Below are positions 1 to 8,512 of a stretch of 12,102 bases of DNA, piece after piece. A program made the position numbers and the translations under genes. The stretch lies in contig JNEM01012754.1 of NCBI GenBank assembly GCA_000697335.1, positions 1-12,102 on the forward strand, given 5' to 3'. Position 1 is the stretch's first letter; each line of letters opens with the position of its first letter. The DNA is from Conidiobolus incongruus B7586 (Eukaryota > Entomophthoromycota > Entomophthoromycetes > Entomophthorales > Conidiobolaceae). A model generated the notes under the pieces. The model did no database searches. It had not been told where the DNA came from and saw only the letters and a program-made list of their open reading frames with translations.

Positions 1-569
1 TTATATATTATAGTTTTAAATAATCAAATATATATAGTTATTTTAATTATTAATTAAAATATATAAATTTTTAAATTAATAATTTGTTTTAATAAGTTAG
101 TATATTAGTTAATAATAACTAACTATATTTAATTATATTTTGCTAATCATTAGTTAATATTGTTAAAAGACTATTTTGTTAAATTTATCTATATATTCTT
201 TTATAATTTAATTAACTACAAATTATATAATTAATTTATATTTTTATAACTAAATTAATTTTATAAATAATATTAGTATAGAAATTAAATAATGGCATAA
301 TTTTAAAATTAAAATTAAATAAATAAATTAATAAATAATATATAAAAATTAATAAATGATATAAAATTAATAGCCTTATTTATTATTAATAACTTTTTTC
401 TATACTTTTGGTAAGCTTCTAATATCTAAAAAACAGTTCTTTTTATTAAAAACTAAAATTTAATATTTTATAAACCAATTTAATTTGTTTGTAGGAATTT
501 TTTTTCCTGTACATTGTTTTTTTAATTGTCTAAAACAATTATAATTACATAAGTTATAATCAAGTGAAT
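1..569. other. Extremely AT-rich DNA, no gene seen
   Basis: This stretch is almost wholly A and T, with poly-A/T runs and TAAT or ATTA words, and stops are dense in all frames. I see no conserved protein motif, RNA gene or ordered repeat. Because decayed Gypsy reverse transcriptase begins directly downstream on the + strand, this may be the more decayed 5' part of the same element, but nothing in it proves that. Confidence 0.5.
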
Positions 570-1345
570 ATACTAGATATAGTAACTCCTTTTAATTTTT
601 TTTATATAAAAAATCTTTCATAGCTTTAGTTTTATGTATTTTATAATTAACATGTAAAATAATAAATATTTTTAATTTATATTGAAAACATTATTTAGAA
701 ATTATTTTATTTATAAAAATAATATATAACTTACTATTAATTGATTTTCCTTGAGATATTAAATAAGAAAACTATATACCATTATAATCTATTATAATAA
801 TTAACATTTATTTATATTTAAAATATTTATTCATTAAAATTTATAAAAGGGATTGATTTAGCTTAACCTAACATCTTATTTTATTTTTAGATAAAGGATT
901 ATATAAAGGAACCTAAGATTTTTTAATTATAAGTATTTATTGTAAAAACTTTTGTTTTTGGTTATATCTTAATAAGTTTAGTTTAGTTATAGCTACTCTA
1001 ATTTTCTTTTAGGTTTTTGTTAAATTATAAAATATCTATTTTATATTTTTATTAATTAAACTAAGTTTAAACTTTAGTAAATATAACATGCTTGTATAAT
1101 TAACATTAAATTACTTTAATAGTTCTCTAACAGAAATAAAAAGAATTTCTTAATATATTTTTTTATTCTATTAGTAAGTGAAAAAGTAACAATAAAAATT
1201 AGTCTTTTAAATTTTGGTAAATTTTATATAATGTCCCTTCTAGCTTTAAAATCATTAATCTAATAATATATGGTAGTTTTAGATAAAACACCATCTTTAT
1301 AAACTATTTACAAGTTTTAGATGATTTTAAAGGGTTTATGATTAA
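570..1345 (+). mobile_element. Fossil Ty3/Gypsy reverse transcriptase piece (copy A)
   Basis: This is a broken, old remnant of a Ty3/Gypsy LTR retrotransposon, seen only as conserved pol landmarks in the right order and at about the right spacing on the + strand. At 600-650 the words KKS and ALVLCI match the KKKDGSLRLCID region of the RT fingers. At 710-750, FIKI and YNLLLI match the FTKxDLRxAYNLLRI block. Near 930-970, YCK and CFWL match the LYCKLEKCEFWL block. At 1120-1190, SLTEI and LFY match the SLKEIQSFLGFANFYRRF block that ends RT. A weak start of RNase H may follow at 1200-1345. It carries many stops and frame breaks (well over ten), so it is long dead. I see no LTR clearly belonging to this copy. 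Matching in such AT-rich DNA is risky, but four blocks in order are hard to get by chance. Confidence 0.5.
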
Positions 1346-1493
1346 GTTTTAAAAATATAAAAATAAAGCCTTTTGATAATTACAATCTAATTTAAACATG
1401 ATTAAATTTAAATGTAAATTTTAAAATCAAAATATTTTAATAAAAAAATAATTAAAATTGAATATATATATAGTTTGAAAATATTTATTTTCC

Positions 1494-1516
1494 TATATAT
1501 TATATATATATATATA
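1494..1516. repeat. TA dinucleotide microsatellite
   Basis: A TA run with one T-T interruption at 1500/1501. Similar short TA runs occur near 5689-5700 and 11480-11494. They are simple-sequence repeats expected in DNA of this composition. Confidence 0.8.
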
Positions 1517-1549
1517 ATCTTTCAAAATATATAATATGTTTGAATGATC

Positions 1550-1582
1550 AGAAATTAAAAAATTTGCCATTTTTTAATTTCT
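1550..1582. repeat. Perfect 14-bp inverted repeat (hairpin)
   Basis: The left arm at 1550-1563 (AGAAATTAAAAAAT) is the exact reverse complement of the right arm at 1569-1582, with a five-base TTGCC loop between them. Short partial palindromes are common in such AT-rich DNA, but a gap-free 14-bp stem with a tight loop stands out. It has no GC-rich stem plus U-tract of a terminator and no neighbouring gene, so a function is not apparent. Confidence 0.75.
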
Positions 1583-2014
1583 ATACTAATAATTATACAA
1601 ATAAATGAAATTTATATAATATATTATTTAATTAATAAAACACTAATATAGAGATTATAATAATATAAGGAAATTGAAAACTAGTCTTTTAAAAAATCAA
1701 TTATTTTATTTTTATTTTGATAAGATTTTTAAATTATTAATTTATTGAAATATATTTAATTTTATTATTTAAATACTGTATCATTTTTTTAGAATTTTGT
1801 CAAGGATTATATTAATGTAGAGTTTGATAATTAATATTTTATTAATATTTTTTTTCTAAATTTTTAATTATATTCTTGTTTTAATAAATTAAATTCTTTG
1901 AATTACCATTAATTTATTTTTTAGATCTAATTATTTTGATATCAATAAATAAACAAATTAAATCAATATATAAATGGAGATTCACTCTTAAAAACTGATA
2001 CATTAAGTGATTTT

Positions 2015-4990
2015 CATATTTTAATAGACATTGGGACATTAATGATTTTCGTTAAATATACAAGGATAAAAAATTTTATTATATTTTTATCAAATCTGGA
2101 AAATAATTAACTTTGTTAGTTAATTTCTAATGATTGTTTTAAATTATTTGCACAAAATTTTTTATTCATTTTTAATTGAAAATGAAAATGAAAATCCAAG
2201 GATTAAATAATATGCAATTAATGATCAAATATATTTTATTACAATACTTTCCATTCTGAACAATTGGCCAATTACATCAATTCAATTGTAATAAAAGTTT
2301 TAACTCATTAAGCTTTTACCTTATATGAAATACGGGCTAATTCACTTTTACAAGTGGAAATAGTTTGCTAATAGTTTATGTTAATTTGATTTCCCAATTA
2401 ATTTAATAATATAACAAAAATATTTAAAACACAATACAATATATTATCAGCTATTCTAATTTCTCGTAATCTGGATTTTCTGATATAATTCAACTATCAA
2501 ATTAAGTTTGAAAATTAAACAAAATTAATAAAGGTTGATGAAAAATAAGGAAAAGAGGTCCATTTTTAACTTTGCTCAAAATTCTAAATTTATAATTGCA
2601 GCTTAGAAAAATTTGAATAATACTAATTACATCCTGGGCTGTAGAAAAAAATTATAATATTGGGTGAATTTTGAATCCCTATTGATATATGGTTATCATA
2701 AATTATAATTTTTTTAAAACTTGTCAACCCCTTTTCGATCTTCTCAAACCATATTACATTAAAATGAGGATATGATAGTTATTGTCATGGATTGCGATGA
2801 TATAGCGCTCATTATCATTTGAAGATGAAATAATATTTAGTTTTATAAATAAATTTAATATAATTTGATTTGAATATTTAAAGTTTAATTTACAAAGAGT
2901 CATTGTGTATAACAATATAAGCAACCATGACTCTAAACCAGCTAGAACCTATTATTTGAAAAGAACTGGTCAATGATATCTCATTCACCATACTTTTTTG
3001 ATCCCTATCCTTATGATAATAATTGCTTTGGTATTTTCGAAAACAAGCTTTAAGGTCACAAGTTACAAATTTATCACAAATGGATTGAAAATGAGACATT
3101 TAATTTTTATCATTATTAAAAAAGAAAGTTTTGTCAGGTTAGGCTTTTGCCCTAAATATTGATTGAAATAATTTTCTAAAAATGGAAATCTCTTGTTTCA
3201 TTTTATATATTTGTTATATTTGAAATTTATTCTAAATAAAAGTTAAAAATGAATAAGATTCAAAGCCAAACTCAATATCAGTCAATTAAATTACTGATTT
3301 GGAACATTGAATTTTATACTTCAGAATATGTATCATCCAAGAGAAATAATTTTACACTCAAAAAAAATAATTTTTAATTTCTAAGGTATTAAAATCTAAT
3401 AATTGAATATTGAAATATTAATTGAAAAGTTCAAATATATACAATCTTGATTTATTGGACGTTAGGATAAACACTCTTTACATTGATTTGCTTAAACAAT
3501 TTATCCAAATTAAAAATATTTTACTGGAAAATAGAAAAACTAAAGTAACCTAAACCACAGACTTAATAGTATGTAGTTGATTACTAATATCTGTTTTAAA
3601 TCTTGGCATAATTTGCTAAAAGGTTCCTATTCAGACTCCTTTTTCAAGGTATTTGTAATTGATTCCCCAGATTTGTACATAATTAGGCTTAAGAGGGGAT
3701 GTAGCGAAGCGCCTGCCCCAGCGCCTCCTTATCAAGTCCATCAAGTTTTGATAGACAGGATTCTTATCTTCAAAAATTGGTGTATAGTTCTAATAAAGTT
3801 TCAATTTGACCAGTATTTCATGATATAATGTTCCTATCCACATATCATTAAATATTATAAAATGTTATCATACCTTCGGTAAAGTCATTCCTATTACAGC
3901 GCCCATAATAAATTATAGTTCTTAATTTCTATATCGTGATGGATAGTTAATTCCATTCATAACTACTAATCTATTTTAATCATTAACATTTATATAAGAT
4001 ATTAAATATATTAAATATATTAAAAATTAACACGTTATTATTCATTGACAATCACTATAAATATTGTATTAATATCTTAGAAATACAATTAAAATTCATT
4101 AAACTCCAGTACATATGACTATTAAAATAGCCAATGCAGGAAAATAATTCATAGTCATATTGTATTAAATATCGCAATTTAATAATGAGGTAAATAAATT
4201 GAGATTATTTATTGAGAAAATTTGGGAATAAGTTGCCTGATCTCTATAAATATAGTTTATAATATTATAAAGAAATTGAAATAATATGGTTTGAATTGAA
4301 CTTTTTCAACAATAAGTATAATTCACTCTCTATGATAATGTTGATAAAACCAACCTGTCAAACTATTTAAATAAATTATGGATAAAAGTATAAAAAAATT
4401 TACAAATGTATTACTAGAAATCTGTATTATTTAATTTTTTGTTCCACTTTGTACGAAACATTATAATATCTATTTTAAGAATTTTGTATACAAGAAAATG
4501 AGTTGAAAGTGGAATTGTAAATTTTTGATATTTTTCGGATTTATACCATGTTAGTTGGATGATTTCATAGTTAGGAAATTTTTGGCCAGTGCTTATGGAT
4601 CCAAATATATGAATTTGGTGTTGGTTACATAATGAAATATTAATTATTTTCACTATTATTATTAAGAATAATGAATCTAAATAAATTTATATGTTCTTAA
4701 TAGTAACAACTAAATCCATTCGCTCTTACTTAATTAATCCGATTTATGGGATTATTTTCAAAATAAGCAAAATTCCTCATAAATTTTGTACATTATATTT
4801 GTGACACCAACTCATTTGATTCCTCAAAAATTAAAAGCTGATAGGTTAAAAGTGATAAGGATTGGAAATATTACAAATTTCTCTCAAGTTGGTTATAGAA
4901 TATGTAAGATAAATTACCTGGAACCTGCGTCAATAAACTATAATTCCTAGTTTTAAAGATCATTAATCATAATGTTACCTGTTAAAAAGT
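2015..4990 (+). mobile_element. Fossil Ty3/Gypsy pol series: protease, RNase H, integrase (copy B)
   Basis: A second broken Ty3/Gypsy remnant on the + strand, read from scattered landmarks. A protease-like LIDIG word followed by FVKY lies at 2018-2070, resembling the active-site block LIDTGAT. RNase H words follow: a PLFDLLK-like block near 2730-2760, MDCDDIA at 2775-2820 (compare TDASDYA), TLNQLE and KEL at 2920-2960 (compare SRTLNQAE and KELLAI), and ALNID at about 3150-3170 (compare RQARWALNID). Integrase words are YNSL and MIM at about 4285-4330 (compare YDSILVIVD), FWPVLMD near 4575-4600, and at 4797-4985 a GPF/Y-type C-terminal stretch with HLIPQKLKADRLK and VGYRI. The order is that of a pol gene, but the distances are distorted and an LTR-like islet lies inside. 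Breaks number in the dozens. No boundary repeats are visible, so both ends are approximate. Confidence 0.5.
3691..3898 (+). mobile_element. Possible polypurine tract plus LTR of a Gypsy element
   Basis: A purine run (AAGAGGGGA, 3691-3699) is followed at once by TGTAGCG at 3700, the arrangement of a polypurine tract and the 5' end of an LTR. A candidate far end is TTACA at 3898, giving an LTR-like unit of about 199 bp with TGTA and TACA ends and an AATAAA-like signal at 3792-3797. The first 40 bases are much richer in G and C than anything around them, which suggests a younger age than the host fossil. The open stretch just before it (about 3600-3690) includes SDS and IDSPDLY words that could be the tail of a chromodomain, though this is weak. 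I see no target-site duplication. It looks like the broken 3' end of one element lying inside another. Confidence 0.35.
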
Positions 4991-6066
4991 TTATACTTGG
5001 GATTTTTTCGACTGGTCTAGATACAGTTTAGCTTATTTAAATAGATTTGTTAATTTGTAATGAAATATAATATTAATGATAGAATTAGGAGTAAAATTGC
5101 CTAAAATATATTTTCGAAATTCTTTGCATATTATAATACTGTCTGAAAAATGAATTTTATTGGTTAAAAATTTAAAAAAATGAGGTATTTATGAGGTAAA
5201 GAAAAATCGTAGAATACTACTCTACCTAACTTATTCATCGTTAGGAAAAACTAAAAATAAATTCAAACTTGAATTAATATCTGAAAATTTAACAACTAAG
5301 ATTATTTATTATATAGGTGATGGCCAATATATCTCAATCCATTGATTCAAATAATTCATCCAAAAAAGATATATTATTGCTAAAACTAAGAAAAGTGGCA
5401 CTTAACCTAATTATAATTATAATAATAATGGAGAAAAGTACGAAGTTAAGATATTCTTAATATTAGTTTATTATTATATTTATTAAATCATCCTTTATTA
5501 TATATTCAGATATTGCTGTATTTTTATGACTTTTATAGTTAAAAATAACTGTCATTACTTTTGAAAACCTCAATAGGCTACTACTTTTGTTTCACCCCTT
5601 TTTATCCATCTTTGTTTTTATTAGATTTATCCGCTTATTGCAATCTAATTTATATCATATGGAGTGAGTGAAGAGTGATTTAAATCTTATATATATATAT
5701 TGATTTATAATCTATCCTTTTGTAAGCAGGATACATTCTATAGTTTATATGATAAATGAATACTTTAAAATTGTATTGATAACTAGAATAATATACCCAA
5801 TCCACTAGCAACCATTTCAGCGAAGATATGCCATAAATAACAATCTCTCAAGTGGCATATATCAATTCCTCAATTAATTTAATCCATCTTTACTAGACAC
5901 CCCTTAAAAAAAATTTATTTTTAACTTTTAGCTCTACAAATCTGGTATTATATAATTCATTTTCACATATCCACTTTGTATTTGATATAAATTCAATATC
6001 TTTCTAATCAACTTTATCTACATTATTTTTATTTATTATATTTAATTTAATTTTGGAGTTGTCATT
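4991..6066. other. Intergenic, upstream region of the tyrosinase gene
   Basis: AT-rich DNA with no supported gene on either strand. A decayed chromodomain tail of the Gypsy fossil could extend to about 5200, but the match is too weak to call. There is a TA run near 5689-5700 and the stretch becomes pyrimidine-rich towards the tyrosinase start, as in many fungal leaders. Confidence 0.5.
5984..5993 (+). promoter_or_regulatory. Candidate TATA-like element of the tyrosinase gene
   Basis: GATATAAATT lies 74-83 bases before the ATG at 6067 and is followed by a T-rich leader. In DNA this AT-rich, TATA-like words are common, so position is the main support. Confidence 0.25.
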
Positions 6067-7257
6067 ATGAAATTCTTTGACACGTTATTGGCTGGTTTCA
6101 TTGGTTTGTCCATGTTGGGCGTTAATGCTCAAAGATGTGACAGAATCAGAGCTCGTCCTAATGTTTACGATATGTCTCAAGCTGAATGGGATAGCTATGT
6201 CAACGCTGTTAAAAGACTCAACTCGGGTCCTCGCCCTACTCCTTGGGACAGATTGTCTAACAGACATGTCCAATACTACCGTCAAGTTCATAGCAACCCA
6301 TTGTTCTTAGCTTGGCACCGTCAGTTTCTCTATGAGTTAGAGTCCGAATTAAGAAAGATTGACGGAAATGTCCGTTTGCCTTATTGGGATTGGAGTGTTC
6401 ACTACAACAACATCAACAATGATCCCGTCTGGCAAAAATATGGTAAAAACGGTAATCCCAGGCGTAACATGTGTGTCACTGACGGTTCCTTTGCTGGAAT
6501 GGGTGTTGCATATGGTTCCGGTTCTTTGAACGGTGGCAGAGATAGATGTTACCAGCGTTTAGGACGTTTTAAGAATGTCATTTCTGGCCATCACTCTGAA
6601 ATGGAATCTATCATTGACTCCGCCAACGACCAAGACTTCTGGGAGAACTTCGAATTTGGTCCCCACGGCCGTGTCCATAATGAAATTGGTAATGACTTCT
6701 CTGGCCATGCCAGTCCCTCCGATCCCCTCTTCTATGCTCACCACGCCTTCATTGACAAGATCTGGTTCGACAGACAAGTTCGTCACCCTCAGTTCACCTT
6801 CACCTACGCCGTCTCTGGAAACACCAAATTACCTGGTTACGATGCCTCCGTCTATAGTGTTTTTGATCCCTTCGATCTCTGCTATACTTACCTCGAAGAC
6901 AACTATTCCTGGTCCAGAAATGTCCGCATGCAAAGCGTCGAACCTGAAATTCAAGTTGAAACCTTTACTCCTCTTGCTATGGCTCCTTCTATTGCTAGAC
7001 AAGGGGTTAATGCCACTGAAATCAAGGAAGCTATTGAACAACACGCTAAGGACTACGTCTTCAAGGATGTCGTTGCCGCCGACCAAAACGAAGGACCCAA
7101 AAAGGTCAACGACTGTGAGATCGTTCCCTTACCTGATCCCGTCTCTCTCGAATACATCCAAAAGATGGGTTATGATGAAGCTACTGTCCGTCGTGTCGAA
7201 CGTAAGAATGCCTTAAGAATTTCTGAGCTCAACAAACGTTGCCTTGGAGAACAATAA
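6067..7257 (+). CDS. Secreted tyrosinase / catechol oxidase (type-3 copper)
   Basis: A single-exon gene for a 396-residue phenol oxidase that should oxidise phenols or catechols to o-quinones outside the cell. Residues 1-21 form a signal peptide, with likely cleavage after VNA. The binuclear copper site is complete: H67, H75 and H84 (within FLAWHR) for CuA; H200, H204 and H226 (within DPLFYAHH) for CuB. E196, four residues before H200, matches the position of the water-keeper Glu. The residue after H200 is Gly, as in many plant catechol oxidases, rather than the Asn linked to monophenolase activity. No Cys lies between H67 and H75, so the Cys-His thioether of Neurospora and Agaricus tyrosinases cannot form. 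Six cysteines (24, 136, 161, 272, 350, 392) could make three disulfides; sequons are at N279 and N315. The C-terminal extension after about 290 is short, with no membrane anchor. Codons are GC-richer and C-ending, suggesting strong expression. Whether it also hydroxylates monophenols cannot be read from sequence. Confidence 0.95.
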   Translation: MKFFDTLLAGFIGLSMLGVNAQRCDRIRARPNVYDMSQAEWDSYVNAVKRLNSGPRPTPWDRLSNRHVQYYRQVHSNPLFLAWHRQFLYELESELRKIDGNVRLPYWDWSVHYNNINNDPVWQKYGKNGNPRRNMCVTDGSFAGMGVAYGSGSLNGGRDRCYQRLGRFKNVISGHHSEMESIIDSANDQDFWENFEFGPHGRVHNEIGNDFSGHASPSDPLFYAHHAFIDKIWFDRQVRHPQFTFTYAVSGNTKLPGYDASVYSVFDPFDLCYTYLEDNYSWSRNVRMQSVEPEIQVETFTPLAMAPSIARQGVNATEIKEAIEQHAKDYVFKDVVAADQNEGPKKVNDCEIVPLPDPVSLEYIQKMGYDEATVRRVERKNALRISELNKRCLGEQ

Positions 7258-7331
7258 TTTAATTTTCCATCATTAAAATCCACCTCATATTTTCCTTCAA
7301 ATTCATATAATATCTCAACAATTTTTTCATA

Positions 7332-7337
7332 AATAAA
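7332..7337 (+). terminator. Candidate polyadenylation signal of the tyrosinase gene
   Basis: AATAAA lies about 75 bases after the TAA stop, within AAATAAATAATAAT and just before a T-rich stretch. The spacing suits a fungal 3' UTR, but the word is frequent in AT-rich DNA. Confidence 0.35.
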
Positions 7338-8512
7338 TAATAATCTTTTTAATTGTATCAAACTAATATTATATCTGGTGTCCTCTATATTCCATTTCCT
7401 TAATCTCTTATTTCATCAATCTTTACTCTTCATTCTGTTTGAATGAATTGCCCTGTTACAATAAGAACTAAAAAAATTAACCAAGGGTCTAATCTAACAG
7501 AAATAATCAATGTTGAGAACATTTGATACTTTTTTTTATTAATCTACCCAAGATCTATAACAACTCGTAAAAATTTTCCAAATATATCAATTTACTTTAT
7601 TGAATCAGTATTTTTTTTCAATATATTACTCAAATGCAAAAATTTTTAATGTACTCAATTTTATATCAATTTCGATTGGAGAATATTTTAAATATTTATT
7701 AATATTTTCAACCTTAAAATATGTATGATTTATTATTAATTTCACGTGAATAATTTTTATATTAATTTAATTAAAACTATTGTTTGTGAATAATAGTAGA
7801 ATCCTTCAATATAATAACTTTTTCTATATTCAACAATTGGCCACTTGGATACAGATATTAGCTTTATAATATATTTTCATATTCACTGGTTTAATTAACT
7901 CAACTTTCAAAATATTACAGTTTATTGCCAGTCTTCTCATACAAAGTAAAAGATCATTTGATAGATAATAAACGAACCTTCTCATTTTCCACCAATTTTT
8001 ATTTAAATAGTAAAAATATGATAAAAATTTAACATACTCGAAAAAAATTTAATAAAAATGGTAATATTATTTAATGATTTTTATCAACTAATATTTTTTT
8101 AATAAAATATTATAAATAAAATTTAATTGGAATAAACCATTTTATGTTGCATATTATAAATAGAGTGATTTAAGAGTTAATGTAGTATTAATGGATGTAT
8201 TTTAATTTATAATAGTATATTCATTAAATATAATTAGCTGATAAATTATTAATCTATGAAATATGATCAATCAAGTAAATAATAATAGTCTGATATAATT
8301 ATATATTTATTAATATTTGGAAAGCCTTTCTGACTCTATAAAAGATTAATTCTGTTTCCAGATAAAAAGGTTTAAATTGCAATCAACAATAAGTAAATAG
8401 ATAACAATATTAGCCAAAATAGTTACTTAGGCAATTATAATGTGAAAAGAGAAATGTGAACAAATATTAGCATTTTTATATTCAGTAAAAATAATTGTTT
8501 ACAACCTGAAGT
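7338..8512. other. Spacer between two convergent genes, nothing seen
   Basis: AT-rich DNA between the 3' ends of the tyrosinase gene (+) and the HOP-like gene (-). Stops are dense in every frame and I find no protein motif, RNA gene or Gypsy landmark. A TATATT word at 8477-8482 reads AATATA on the - strand, about 30 bases past the stop of the HOP-like gene, and could serve as its 3'-end signal. Confidence 0.5.

Larger units (their letters stand above)
1346..2014. other. AT-rich DNA between two Gypsy pieces
   Basis: No gene, RNA or recognisable protein motif is visible. The stretch holds a TA dinucleotide run at 1494-1516 and a perfect hairpin at 1550-1582. It may be the unrecognisable 3' part of copy A or the 5' part of the next fossil. 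Confidence 0.45.

Noticed and set aside
1-2000. Mitochondrial DNA insertion, suggested by extreme A+T
   Set aside because: No mitochondrial protein, rRNA or tRNA words are visible, while Gypsy RT words are.
2890-3099. 69-codon open frame on the - strand
   Set aside because: It has no recognisable motif, and the + strand of the same bases carries RNase H-like words of the Gypsy fossil, so it is most likely a shadow.
3577-3828. 83-codon open frame on the + strand
   Set aside because: It runs across the purine tract and into the LTR-like islet; its proline-alanine part comes from LTR-like DNA, so it is not a gene.
4113-4161. Inverted ATATGACTAT / ATAGTCATAT pair around 4113-4161
   Set aside because: Only ten bases per arm with a long spacer, lying inside decayed DNA; it is not convincing as a transposon end or hairpin.
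4414-4653. 79-codon open frame on the - strand
   Set aside because: It lies opposite integrase-like words on the + strand and matches no family; no splice sites or start context support it.
6575-7216. 213-codon frame inside the tyrosinase gene on the same strand
   Set aside because: It is low-complexity Ser, Leu and Thr-rich, and is produced by the C-ending codon bias of the real frame. The same holds for the - strand frames at 6085-6291, 6559-6786 and 6829-7086.
2259-7843. AACAATTGGCCA found at 2259-2270 and at 7832-7843
   Set aside because: A shared 12-mer with a palindromic core and no similarity around it; probably chance.
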